The position numbers were made by a program, and so were the translations under genes. From assembly GCA_945787635.1 (NCBI GenBank), contig CALZIK010000176.1:1-44428 (forward strand): DNA of 44,428 bases, given 5' to 3'. The notes beneath the pieces were generated by a model that had not been told where the DNA came from, searched no databases, and worked only from the letters and a program-made list of their open reading frames with translations. This DNA comes from Thermoanaerobaculia bacterium (GTDB lineage Bacteria; Acidobacteriota; Thermoanaerobaculia; Multivoradales; JAHEKO01). Shown here one piece after another: positions 24,351 through 32,701 of this stretch (positions within the stretch are counted from its first letter, which is position 1; every line of letters starts with the position of its first letter).

Positions 24351-25931
24351 CTAGGAGTCCGTGCCGGGCTTCGAATCGAGAGGCTCGAGAGTGCCGGGGT
24401 GCCGGCGAGGCAGGATCTCGATCCGCCGGTCGCCCGCAGAGCCGATGCGGCCGGCCTCCGGCTGGTCCAGAAGCTCGCCCTCCGGACCGACCACGAGCAC
24501 GATGAAGTCTTTCGGACGCAGATACTTACGCGCGGCGGACCGGATCTCCTCGCGCCCCACCCTCTCGAGGGCCTGTGCATAGCGGCGCCAGTAGTCGGGA
24601 GGCCTACCGAGCAGCTCGTTTTCGGCGAGGTAGCCGGCGATCTCCTCGGCGGTGTCGAAATCCGAGCGCAGATTCCCGATCAGGGTCTGGCGGACGATCT
24701 CGAACTCACGCGGATGAACCAACTCGTCGCGCAGGCGAGCGACCTCTTGCTCCACCAACTCGATGGCGCGCCAGACGCGCTCGGGCCGGGTTTCGAGAAA
24801 AATGCGAAAGTCCTCTTGGCCCGCGGCATCCAACTCGAGATCGGCGGACGCGCGATAAACGAGACCCTCGGAGGTTCTGAGGCGGCCGTTGAGCCGTGAG
24901 ATGGCGCCGCCGCCGCCGAGGATCTCTCCAGCGACCAGCAAAGCGAAGCGCTCCGGGTCGTTCCACGCCGGCGGCCTTTCGAGGCGGTGCCCGATCATTA
25001 GCTTGGCTTGCGGAGTCGGATGCGGGGCGAGGACCACCCGAGCGCCGGCGGGAGGAGGAGGGCGACCGGCAACCGAGGTGGCGCCCACCCGGAGTCGCGC
25101 AGGGGAAGCTCGGTCGGCGGGCGTCGAGCCCGTGCCCGACGAGCCGCACTCCGAGCGGTCGCTCGAGAGTCGCCCCCAGGCGGCGAATCGTTTCTGGATG
25201 CGCCCCAGGAGGTCTGCCGAGAAGTCTCCCGAGATCGCCGCGACCATCTCTTCGGGCCGGAAGAAGCATCGGTAGAACGAAGCCATGTCGGCGCGCGAGA
25301 TCGCCGCGAGGCTGGCCGTCGTCGGAGCGCGCCCGGCTGGATGGGCTCGTCCCAGCACCAGCCAGGTCCACTCCCGCTCGAGCACATCGAGCGGATCCTC
25401 GTTGCGTCGGTCGAGTCTCTCGAGGGCGGATCGACGGACGACATCCAGGACCTCGCCGTCGAACCTGGGTGCGGTGACCAGGTCGAACAGGATCTCGATC
25501 GCTTGCGGCGCCGCCCACGTCGGTACGCTGAGGCGGACGGCGGTTCGTTGTCCACGAACGAACGAATGCAGATCAGCGCCTGCGGTTTCGAGGGCCGCGT
25601 CGAGATCGGCCGGAGCCAGCGCCTCACTGCCGCCTCGGGTCAGCATCGCGCCGGTCAGGACCGCCAGTCCGGTGCGATCGCGCGGGTCGTCATGGCTTCC
25701 GACGCGAAACGCGAACGTCAATTCGATCAGGGGCAGGAGGGAATCCCGCTCGACAAACGCGACGGTGTCGGGAGCCGGCTCGATCCGGCGGGGATCGGAC
25801 ATCGGCACCTCGAACGCTGAGGGCGGGAACCGCAATATCCGGGGGTGGGCCGGAATCTCGGCCGAGAAGACGCTCCGGCCGAGGCTCAGGAGAGCGATTC
25901 CGAGAACCAAGGCCGGCCGCGCGTAGGTCAT
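24351..25931 (-). CDS. Secreted M16-family peptidase homolog, inactive-type partner
   Basis: The 526-residue protein starts at ATG 25931, overlapping the upstream stop by four bases (ATGA), with a signal peptide (MTYARPALVLGIALLSLGRS). It has the two-domain M16 fold, but the region of the zinc motif reads RTGLAVLTGAMLTRGG with no HxxEH, so it should not bind zinc. The C-terminal block (IGNLRSDFDTAEEIAGYLAENELLGRPPDYWRRY) is typical of M16. M16 proteins often work as an active/inactive pair in one chamber, and this is the inactive half of the pair with the preceding gene. Location: periplasm or outer membrane side. It ends five bases from the convergent E1 stop. Confidence 0.85.
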   Translation of the reverse strand: MTYARPALVLGIALLSLGRSVFSAEIPAHPRILRFPPSAFEVPMSDPRRIEPAPDTVAFVERDSLLPLIELTFAFRVGSHDDPRDRTGLAVLTGAMLTRGGSEALAPADLDAALETAGADLHSFVRGQRTAVRLSVPTWAAPQAIEILFDLVTAPRFDGEVLDVVRRSALERLDRRNEDPLDVLEREWTWLVLGRAHPAGRAPTTASLAAISRADMASFYRCFFRPEEMVAAISGDFSADLLGRIQKRFAAWGRLSSDRSECGSSGTGSTPADRASPARLRVGATSVAGRPPPPAGARVVLAPHPTPQAKLMIGHRLERPPAWNDPERFALLVAGEILGGGGAISRLNGRLRTSEGLVYRASADLELDAAGQEDFRIFLETRPERVWRAIELVEQEVARLRDELVHPREFEIVRQTLIGNLRSDFDTAEEIAGYLAENELLGRPPDYWRRYAQALERVGREEIRSAARKYLRPKDFIVLVVGPEGELLDQPEAGRIGSAGDRRIEILPRRHPGTLEPLDSKPGTDS

Positions 25932-27511
25932 TGCGACGGGCCCTGGTAGAAAGCGATCGAGGACCGCTCGGGGGTCAGGTAGGTTCGGGAGACTCGCTGC
26001 ACGTCGCCGGGCGTGACCTCGAGGAGATTCGCGGGGCCGGCGTAGATCTCTCGCCAATGGCCGAGGCCTGCATAAACGAGCAGTTGGGTGCGCAGGATGG
26101 CCGGATCCTGCAGCCGGCGAAGGGCGTCGGCGGCTAGCTGGTTGCGGACCCTCGTCACCTCGAGCGCCGCGGGGGGCTCTCGGTGGAGCGCCGAGAGCTC
26201 TTCGTTCCAGGCCTCGAGGAGGTTCTCGGGAGAATGCGTTCCGGTCGGCTCGGCATCCAGGGCGAACAAGCCCTCGTGCCGGTACGCCTGGAGCCGCGAT
26301 GCCGTGCTGCGGGCGAGACGGCGATCGACGACCAGGGATCGGTGGAGCCTGCCGGCGCGGCCGTTGAGCACTCCCGAGAGGACCTGCAACGGGTAGGAAT
26401 CGGGGTGATGAAAGGAGACCGCTGGATAGAGCACGCGCAGCTGCGTGGCGCACGCGCAGTTGGTTCTCCACGGCTCGGTCCGGTCCGGGACCGTCGTGGC
26501 CGCCCGCCTTTGCGCGGCTCGCGCCGCGTTGGCTGCGAGCTCCGCGCGGCGACCGTTTCGCGGGCGCAAGCGTCCGAAGTAGAGCTCGGCGAGTTTCCGC
26601 ACGTCGGCGCTGCCCAGGTCACCGACCAGCACCGCAGTCAGACGATCGGGCTGAAACCAGTAGTCAAAAAACGCCCGAGCCTCGCTCCTGGAAATCGACT
26701 GCAGCTCCGGCGGACGCCCGAGCGGGCGATGGGCGTAGTTCGAGGCGCCCCAGAAACGTGCCTCGAACGCTTCGTCCTGCTCGCCGCCGGGGGTCGATTC
26801 GATGCGCTGCCGGCGCTCCTCGCCAATGACCGTGATCTCCTTGTGAAACTCGCGCAGGACCGGGTTCGACAGCCGATCGGACTCGAGCCAGAACCAAAGC
26901 TCGAGTTTTTCGGCTGGAAGGGTCACCAGATGAAGCGCGAAGTCCTTGAAGGTATGGGCGTTGAGCCCGGTGGCTCCGGCCTCGGAGTAGTGGAGTGACA
27001 GCTCGCCGAGGCGCGCGAGGGCGGTGGCTCGGCGGCGAACGTCGCTCAGGGCTTCGAGTAGGGAGGCCCGCCTCTGACGGCGCTTGCCTGAGGCGGGCAG
27101 GCGCTCCAACTCGGCGGTGAGCCGGTCTTCTTCGTCGAGCAGCGGCTTTTCCCGCTCGTAGGAGCGGGTACCGATGGTCTTAGTTCCCTTGAAGAGCAGG
27201 TGCTCGAGCAGGTGGCTCATCCCAGCGGCTCCCTCGGGATCGTCGAACGAGCCGGTCGGGATGACCCAGCCGGCTTCCACCGTGGATTGGGTGGGTCGAT
27301 CGACCAGCAGAAGTCGGAACCCGTTGGCGAGAACGATCTCTTCGATCGGCAGCACAGGCACCTGCGGCGACGAGGCTGAGGCGGTCAGGCGTGGCGGCAC
27401 CGGGCCGCTTACGGCAACCGGTTCCTGAGGTGGCGCACCCGCGGCGGCATCGGTCGCGAAAAGGACCGCGATCGCCGCGGCGAGCCTACGCTTCGGCCAT
27501 CGCTCGCTCAA
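25928..27511 (-). CDS. Secreted M16-family zinc peptidase, catalytic partner
   Basis: The 527-residue protein has the inverted zinc motif HLLEH (His100, Glu103, His104) in GMSHLLEHLLFKGT, so it should be an active metallopeptidase. The start is a TTG at 27511; it gives a good signal peptide (MSERWPKRRLAAAIAVLFATDAAAG) and overlaps the 3' end of the response regulator by 26 bases. A charged insertion (about 125-165) separates the zinc motif from the rest of the domain. With the next gene it makes an active/inactive M16 pair like those processing peptides in the periplasm. Substrate unknown; cleavage of small exported peptides is a family-level possibility. Confidence 0.85.
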   Translation of the reverse strand: MSERWPKRRLAAAIAVLFATDAAAGAPPQEPVAVSGPVPPRLTASASSPQVPVLPIEEIVLANGFRLLLVDRPTQSTVEAGWVIPTGSFDDPEGAAGMSHLLEHLLFKGTKTIGTRSYEREKPLLDEEDRLTAELERLPASGKRRQRRASLLEALSDVRRRATALARLGELSLHYSEAGATGLNAHTFKDFALHLVTLPAEKLELWFWLESDRLSNPVLREFHKEITVIGEERRQRIESTPGGEQDEAFEARFWGASNYAHRPLGRPPELQSISRSEARAFFDYWFQPDRLTAVLVGDLGSADVRKLAELYFGRLRPRNGRRAELAANAARAAQRRAATTVPDRTEPWRTNCACATQLRVLYPAVSFHHPDSYPLQVLSGVLNGRAGRLHRSLVVDRRLARSTASRLQAYRHEGLFALDAEPTGTHSPENLLEAWNEELSALHREPPAALEVTRVRNQLAADALRRLQDPAILRTQLLVYAGLGHWREIYAGPANLLEVTPGDVQRVSRTYLTPERSSIAFYQGPSQ

Positions 27512-27860
27512 TGACTTCGAACAGCTCGGTGGAGTCGAAGGGCTTGGCGAGAAAGTACTGCCCGCCGATTTGGTGGCCGCTGCGGTGAATCTCGTCGATC
27601 TCCACCAACCCGGTCAGGAACACGATGGGCAGGTTCTCGGTCACCGGCCGCGCTCGAACCTGTTGGGCCAATGTGGCGCCGTCAATGCCCGGCAGGATGA
27701 TGTCGAGGAGCGCCAGATCTACGCTGGTCTTCTCGAGCAGCTCGAGTGCTTCCTCGCCGGAGCCCGCGGTGACGACCTTGAATCCGCGCTGCTCGAGCAT
27801 GGCACCCACCACGTTGACCACGTGTTTTTCGTCGTCAACGAGGAGTACGGTCTTGCTCAT
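27486..27860 (-). CDS. Single-domain response regulator (CheY-like)
   Basis: The 124-residue protein is one receiver domain: acidic pair Asp9/Asp10 in LLVDDE, phospho-acceptor Asp53 in LALLDIILPG, Thr83 and Lys106 in FLAKPF. It has no output domain, so it must signal by protein contact. No histidine kinase is close. It is the first gene of a three-gene minus-strand run with the two M16 peptidases, which is an odd association; the 26-base overlap with the next gene suggests coupling. Confidence 0.92.
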   Translation of the reverse strand: MSKTVLLVDDEKHVVNVVGAMLEQRGFKVVTAGSGEEALELLEKTSVDLALLDIILPGIDGATLAQQVRARPVTENLPIVFLTGLVEIDEIHRSGHQIGGQYFLAKPFDSTELFEVIERAMAEA

Positions 27861-27945
27861 GCAGCGGCGTCGATTGATGGTGGATTGCGCGACGGCGAAA
27901 GCCTACCACCAATGTTACGAGGATTCCGGCGTCGCAAGGGCTTGG

Positions 27946-27951
27946 TAGGAT
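27946..27951 (+). promoter_or_regulatory. -10-like TAGGAT before mobA
   Basis: TAGGAT ends 8 bases before ATG 27960, with TTCCGG 16 bases upstream as a weak -35 and no Shine-Dalgarno. The divergent gap to the response regulator is 99 bases. Confidence 0.33.
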
Positions 27952-27959
27952 CCGATCCA

Positions 27960-28568
27960 ATGCCTGTCGAGGATGTCCTGGGAGTTGTTTTGGCCGGGGG
28001 ATCGAGCCATAGGATGGGGTTCGACAAGCGGAGGTTCGAGATTCGAGGTCGCTCGCTGGTCTTGCGCGCGGCCGAAGCTCTGCGGTCGGAATGCGTCGAG
28101 GTGGTGGTATCCACGCAACCGGGCTCGTCCTGGACGGAGCCGTCGCTGCGCGCGATTGCGGATTTGCGATCGGATTGCGGCCCCCTGGCCGGTCTCGAGG
28201 CAGCGCTCAGCGCGAGCGTTGCATCGCGGCGGTCGGTTTTTGTGCTCGCCTGTGACCTGCCGTACGTCAGCACCGAGCTGATTGGGTACATCGTACGAAG
28301 CGCGGCGGCGGCCCGAAGCAGCGCGGCCGTAGTGCCATCGGTGGCCGGTCGAGTGCAGCCCCTGTGCGGCTTGTACCGCCCGGAAACTCTCGAGGTGGTT
28401 CGCCGTCAGTTGGACTCCGGTTCTCGGGCCATGCGCGACCTGCTCGCGATTCTCTCGGTCGAGACGGTCGAGATTCACCCGGAACTGGCGCTGTACAGGT
28501 CGGATCTGTTTCACAATCTCAACGAGCCCGCCGATCTCGAACCGCTCTCGGATGCGCCCACGCCGTGA
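27960..28568 (+). CDS. mobA: Molybdenum cofactor guanylyltransferase MobA
   Basis: The 202-residue protein carries the MobA nucleotide-binding motif LAGGSSHRMGFDKRRF (about 11-26) and the later family blocks GPLAGLEAAL, FVLACDLPYVS, QPLCGLYRPE and FHNLNEPADL. It transfers GMP from GTP to molybdopterin to make the guanine dinucleotide form used by DMSO-reductase-family enzymes, in the cytoplasm. Its stop overlaps the GTG of the molybdoenzyme by four bases, so the cofactor enzyme and its client are translationally coupled. ATG 27960 is the start that brings LAGG to the normal place near the N-terminus; the frame stays open further upstream, over the divergent response regulator. Confidence 0.92.
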   Translation: MPVEDVLGVVLAGGSSHRMGFDKRRFEIRGRSLVLRAAEALRSECVEVVVSTQPGSSWTEPSLRAIADLRSDCGPLAGLEAALSASVASRRSVFVLACDLPYVSTELIGYIVRSAAAARSSAAVVPSVAGRVQPLCGLYRPETLEVVRRQLDSGSRAMRDLLAILSVETVEIHPELALYRSDLFHNLNEPADLEPLSDAPTP

Positions 28569-30754
28569 GCCGCAACCTCATCAGCCGTCGGACCGGTCCA
28601 TACCAGGCGATCGCGAGATCCATCTGGGATAACCGCAGTCAACCCCGCTATGCCTGGAAGATCCTCAACAACGGCGTCTGCGACGGTTGTGCTTTGGGCA
28701 CTACCGGAATGAAGGACTGGACGATCGACGGAGTGCACCTTTGCTGGATTCGTTTGAGCTTGCTGAGGCTCAACACGATGCCGGGATTTCGGGAGGGGAC
28801 CGCAACGGACTGCGATCGTCTCGAGCGACTGAGCGAGCGCGAGCTTCGCGAACTCGGGCGCATTCCGTATCCGCTGATCCGCCGCCGCGGAGAGGCAGCA
28901 TTTTCGCGGCTGACCTGGGACGAGGCCCTGGACCTTGCCGCGCAGCGGGTCGCGGCGACCGATCCGAGCCGGCTCGCGTTTTATCTCGTGTCTCGCGGCA
29001 CCCTGAACGAGACCTACTACGTTGCCCAGAAGGTCGCGCGCTTTCTGGGCACCAACAATGTCGACAATTCGGCCCGGGTCTGCCACTCGCCGAGCACCAC
29101 CGGTCTCAAACGAACCGTCGGGTTCGCCGCCACGACGTGCAGCTATACCGACATGATCGAGTCCGACCTGATCGTCTTGTTCGGCAGCGACCTGGCCAAC
29201 AACCAGCCGGTCGCGATCAAGTACATCGAGCAGGCGAAGCGCCGTGGGGCACGGGTGCTGGTGGTCAATCCCTATCGCGAACCCGGGCTCGAGACCTACT
29301 GGGTGCCGTCGTCGGTCAGATCGGCTTTGCTCGGTACCCGGATCGCGGACCGCTTCTTCCAGGTCCGCGTCGGCGGTGACATCGCGTTCATTCATGGCGT
29401 GCTGAAACACCTCGACGCCAACGGCTGGCTCGACCGGGAGTTTGTCGACCGCAGCACCCTAGGCTGGGGCGAGTTGGCGGCGGCGCTCGCGGCGCAGAGC
29501 TTCGAAGAGCTCGAGGCGGGCTCGGGCGTATCGCGCGCCGAGATGCTCGACTTCGCGCGAACCTACGCCGATGCCGACAAGGCGGTCTTCATCTGGTCGA
29601 TGGGCATCACTATGCATCGGCATGGAGTTTCGAACGTCAGTTCGATCGCCAACCTGGCACTGGCGCGCGGGATGGTCGGCCGGCCGGGAACCGGATTGAT
29701 GGCGATTCGGGGTCACTCGGGTGTCCAGGGTGGCGCCGAGATGGGGTGCGTCCCCAATCAGCTGCCCGGAGGCGGCCCGGTGGAGCCGGCGGGCGTCGAG
29801 GCGCTGGGCCGACAGTGGGGGTTCGGGGTTCCGCGGCAGCCGGGGTACTTCGCCGCGGACATGATCGAGGCGGCCGGCAGGGGCGAGATCGACGTAGCTT
29901 ACTGCGTCGGCAGCAACCTGCTCGGCATCTTGCCCGATCCGGACTTCGTGCGCGGAGCACTCGGCCGAATTGCTCTGCGCATCCACCACGACATCGTGCT
30001 CAATCCGCAGATGTTCGTGGAACCGGCCGACACCGTTCTGGTGCTGCCGGCTACGACCCGATACGAGGTGGCCGGTGGCGGGACCGAAACCACCACCGAG
30101 CGCAGGGTGATCTACAGCCCGGAGATACCCGGCCGGCGAATCGAAGAAGCTCGCGACGAGTGGCGGGTGCTGGTCGAACTGGCGGGGCGAGTGCGCGATG
30201 ATGCCGCGCGGCTGTGCTCCTTCGCCGACACCGCCTCGATTCGGCAAGAGATCAACGAGGTCGTGCCTCTCTACGACGGCATCGCGAAACTGTCGGCCAA
30301 GGGGGACCAGTTTCAGTGGGGTGGCCGCCGGCTCGCCGCGGACGGGCAGTTCGGGTTCCCCGACGGGAAGGCTCGCTTCCTCGCGATTTCCGTTCCGCCG
30401 GCGCCGAAGGCCAACGGCAAGTTCAAGCTCAACACCCGCCGCGGCAAGCAATTCAACAGCATGGTCCTGGGAGACAAAGACATGCTGGTCGGCGCCCGTC
30501 GAGACGGAGTGGTTCTCTCCGAGACCGATTGTGAGCGGATCGGCGTGCGAGAAGGCGATCAGGTGGTCGTTCGCTCCGCGACCGGACGGCTCGACGCGAC
30601 CGTGCAGATCGGTGAGATCCGGTCCGGGACCGCGATGATGTACTGGCCGGAGGCCAACGTCTTGATCGCTCGCGGAGTCTCGGATCCCGAATGCGGGATT
30701 CCGGCCTACCGGGACGCGGAGGTCGAAGTCGTCCCGGCTTCGACCGAGGCTTGA
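28565..30754 (+). CDS. FdhF/YdeP-type molybdopterin oxidoreductase
   Basis: The 729-residue protein (GTG 28565) belongs to the DMSO-reductase family. Near the N-terminus Cys39, Cys42 and Cys60 (VCDGCALG...HLC) resemble the CxxC...C pattern of YdeP-type proteins rather than the four-Cys cluster site of true formate dehydrogenases. The molybdenum ligand is probably Cys173 in ARVCHSPSTTGL, where E. coli FdhH has selenocysteine. The C-terminal domain (about 600-729) is the molybdopterin-dinucleotide-binding barrel, with TRRGKQFNSM. There is no Tat signal, so it should be cytoplasmic. No iron-sulfur or cytochrome subunit is nearby, so its electron partner is unknown. Formate is suggested by the fdhD neighbour but is not proven. 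Confidence 0.85.
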   Translation: MSRNLISRRTGPYQAIARSIWDNRSQPRYAWKILNNGVCDGCALGTTGMKDWTIDGVHLCWIRLSLLRLNTMPGFREGTATDCDRLERLSERELRELGRIPYPLIRRRGEAAFSRLTWDEALDLAAQRVAATDPSRLAFYLVSRGTLNETYYVAQKVARFLGTNNVDNSARVCHSPSTTGLKRTVGFAATTCSYTDMIESDLIVLFGSDLANNQPVAIKYIEQAKRRGARVLVVNPYREPGLETYWVPSSVRSALLGTRIADRFFQVRVGGDIAFIHGVLKHLDANGWLDREFVDRSTLGWGELAAALAAQSFEELEAGSGVSRAEMLDFARTYADADKAVFIWSMGITMHRHGVSNVSSIANLALARGMVGRPGTGLMAIRGHSGVQGGAEMGCVPNQLPGGGPVEPAGVEALGRQWGFGVPRQPGYFAADMIEAAGRGEIDVAYCVGSNLLGILPDPDFVRGALGRIALRIHHDIVLNPQMFVEPADTVLVLPATTRYEVAGGGTETTTERRVIYSPEIPGRRIEEARDEWRVLVELAGRVRDDAARLCSFADTASIRQEINEVVPLYDGIAKLSAKGDQFQWGGRRLAADGQFGFPDGKARFLAISVPPAPKANGKFKLNTRRGKQFNSMVLGDKDMLVGARRDGVVLSETDCERIGVREGDQVVVRSATGRLDATVQIGEIRSGTAMMYWPEANVLIARGVSDPECGIPAYRDAEVEVVPASTEA

Positions 30755-31657
30755 ATGAGTGGGAGCCGAGAGCGCTCGCCGGCGGGCGCTACCGAACCGT
30801 GCGCGATCGCCACGGTTTCGCACCGTCGCTCGGCTTTGCCGGAGGCTCCCAGATTGGACAGCCGAGACGATCTGCTCGCGGTTGAGGAGCCCCTCGAGAT
30901 CCGGGTGGTCCTGGCGGACCAGGAGCGTACGTGTCATCGGCTCTCGATCACCATGCGCTCTCCGGGTCATGACCCCGAGCTCGCCTGTGGCTTTCTCCTC
31001 GCCGAGGGAATCATCTCGGCCTCGGGCGACATTTGGAGAGTGAGCCGCTGTGACGACGCCGAGGCCGAGGCTGCCGACAACATCGTCGAGGTGCACCTGG
31101 CTCCCGAGGTGTCTTTCGATCCCGAGCGCTTCCGGCGCAACGTCTACACAAACTCGGGCTGCGGCGTTTGCGGCAGGGAATCGATCGATCAGCTCAAAGC
31201 CCTGGGCGGCCGCCCACCGGAGGGCGGGTTTCGGCTGGATCCCAAGGTCGTGCTGGCCCTGCCGGCGGTCCTGCGCTCGTCGCAGAGCGCCTTCTCGAGC
31301 ACCGGTGGGCTGCACGCCTGTGGCGTGTTTTCAACCGACGGAGAGCTCGATCTGGCCCGCGAAGACGTCGGTCGGCACAACGCGGTCGACAAGGTCGTGG
31401 GGCGCCTGCTTCTCGACGGCCGGCTGCCGGCCTCGTCGAAGGTGATGCTGGTGAGCGGCCGCGCGAGCTTCGAGCTGGTCCACAAGGCCATGACTGCCGG
31501 GGTCTCGACGCTCCTGGCCGTGGGCGCTCCGAGCAGCTTGGCCGTGGCGACCGCGAAGGCCTTTGGCATGACTCTGGTCGGTTTCCTTCGCGACGAGAGC
31601 TTCAACGTCTACACCGGCCGCGAGCGGATCGCCGCCGTTCACGCCGCGCACCAGTAG
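30755..31657 (+). CDS. fdhD: Formate dehydrogenase sulfurtransferase FdhD
   Basis: The 300-residue protein has the FdhD active loop CGVCG with Cys136 and Cys139, and family blocks RSPGHDPELACGFLLAEGII and STGGLHACGVF. FdhD carries sulfur from a cysteine desulfurase to the molybdenum of formate-dehydrogenase-type cofactors. The first about 45 residues are an unconserved basic extension; an internal start is possible. ATG 30755 follows the molybdoenzyme stop with no gap, completing the mobA-oxidoreductase-fdhD operon. Its 3' end overlaps the convergent glycosyltransferase by 19 bases. Confidence 0.93.
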   Translation: MSGSRERSPAGATEPCAIATVSHRRSALPEAPRLDSRDDLLAVEEPLEIRVVLADQERTCHRLSITMRSPGHDPELACGFLLAEGIISASGDIWRVSRCDDAEAEAADNIVEVHLAPEVSFDPERFRRNVYTNSGCGVCGRESIDQLKALGGRPPEGGFRLDPKVVLALPAVLRSSQSAFSSTGGLHACGVFSTDGELDLAREDVGRHNAVDKVVGRLLLDGRLPASSKVMLVSGRASFELVHKAMTAGVSTLLAVGAPSSLAVATAKAFGMTLVGFLRDESFNVYTGRERIAAVHAAHQ

Positions 31658-32670
31658 TCCACGGTCTCGCGCCAACCGTTCGAGTCGAGCGCGGCCCGGA
31701 TCTTGGCCCGCGCGCCCCGAGACGAAACCGCCGCCAGCAGCAGCAGGCCTTCGCCGCGTCGCACGGCGAACGGTTCGAGGCCCGAAGGAGGGATCACCTC
31801 CACGCCTCGCACGGTTCGCCCCCATTTCGCGGGATCGATATCGACGAAGGCCGTGAGCGGAGCGCCGCGTCTCAGGAGATGCTTGGACAACCGCCTGCCG
31901 GTCGGGCCGCTGCCCCAGATGATCAGCTCGCGGCAGGCACCGACCGGTCCCAGAGCGAGGTGCTCGGCCTTGCACTCGAGGAACCGTTCGACCGCGTACC
32001 TCGGGTCAGTTCGGGTCAGCCGGTCGGCGCGATCCCGCCAGTAGTGCAGAACTCGGGGCACTTTGCCGAAGCGGTGCCCGTCGGCCGCGAGCCGCAGCCA
32101 AAGGTCGTAATCCTCGGGCCAGCCGCGATCGCGGTAGCCGCCGCTCGCGACGATAGCTTTGCGGCGATACATCGCCGCCGGATGCGGTATCGGGCTTTCG
32201 ACGAACCGATCGCGCGAGATCTCCTCGTGGGACACCAGAGAGTTGAGCCAGGCTTCGTAGATCCGAAGCCCGAGCTGTACGCCTTCCCCTGAGAAGTGCT
32301 CGACCCTACAGGCGACGACCGAGAGCGACGGATCCGACCGCAAGAGCTCGACCTGTCGATGCAGACGCTCCGGATGCGCGCGATCGTCCGCGTCCATCCG
32401 GGCGACCAGCTCGGCGTGGCAGTTGGCGAGGCCCAGGTTGAGCGCCCCAACCAGACCCACGGGCGGCGTTCGCTGAACTCGCAGCCTAGTGTCGCGCCGG
32501 CTCCAGGCTTCCAGGATCTCGGCCGTCATGTCAGTGGATCCGTCGTCGATCGCCACGATCTCGAAGTCTTCGAAAGACTGCGCGGCCAGACTTGCGAGGC
32601 AAGCTTCCAGATGGTCGGCGGCGTCGCGCACCGGCAGGAGAACGGACACGATGGGTCGAGGTTCCGGCAT
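31639..32670 (-). CDS. Family 2 glycosyltransferase with C-terminal Rossmann-like domain
   Basis: The 343-residue protein starts at ATG 32670 (MPEPRPIVSVLLPVRD). Residues about 8-220 are a GT-A glycosyltransferase: VLLPVRDAADHLEACLASL, IDDGSTD and the metal-binding MDADDR, with EDYDLWLRL as the acceptor-side block. Residues about 245-343 form a second domain starting LIIWGSGPTGRRLSKHL, a GxGxxG-type nucleotide-binding loop similar to the N-terminal part of sugar-modifying proteins such as PglD. There are no membrane helices. It probably adds a sugar to a surface glycan or lipid; donor and acceptor are not predictable. It stands alone, divergent from the TatD gene by 31 bases. Confidence 0.85.
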   Translation of the reverse strand: MPEPRPIVSVLLPVRDAADHLEACLASLAAQSFEDFEIVAIDDGSTDMTAEILEAWSRRDTRLRVQRTPPVGLVGALNLGLANCHAELVARMDADDRAHPERLHRQVELLRSDPSLSVVACRVEHFSGEGVQLGLRIYEAWLNSLVSHEEISRDRFVESPIPHPAAMYRRKAIVASGGYRDRGWPEDYDLWLRLAADGHRFGKVPRVLHYWRDRADRLTRTDPRYAVERFLECKAEHLALGPVGACRELIIWGSGPTGRRLSKHLLRRGAPLTAFVDIDPAKWGRTVRGVEVIPPSGLEPFAVRRGEGLLLLAAVSSRGARAKIRAALDSNGWRETVDYWCAA

Positions 32671-32682
32671 GGTTGCTTCAGG

Positions 32683-32688
32683 TATTCT
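32683..32688 (+). promoter_or_regulatory. -10-like TATTCT before the TatD gene
   Basis: TATTCT ends 13 bases before ATG 32702 in the 31-base divergent gap. It is the centre of an inverted repeat TCAG-GTATT-CTGA (32679-32691), which could be an operator or chance. No Shine-Dalgarno is seen. Confidence 0.3.
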
Positions 32689-32701
32689 GACGCACTGGCC
32701 A

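Noticed and set aside
24351-26471. A 706-residue version of the second M16 protein
   Set aside because: The first about 180 residues are low-complexity and overlap the catalytic M16 gene in another frame; ATG 25931 gives a signal peptide and a four-base overlap.
28364-28564. An earlier start of the molybdoenzyme inside mobA
   Set aside because: The extra 67 residues overlap mobA and lack family similarity; GTG 28565 in the stop overlap fits.
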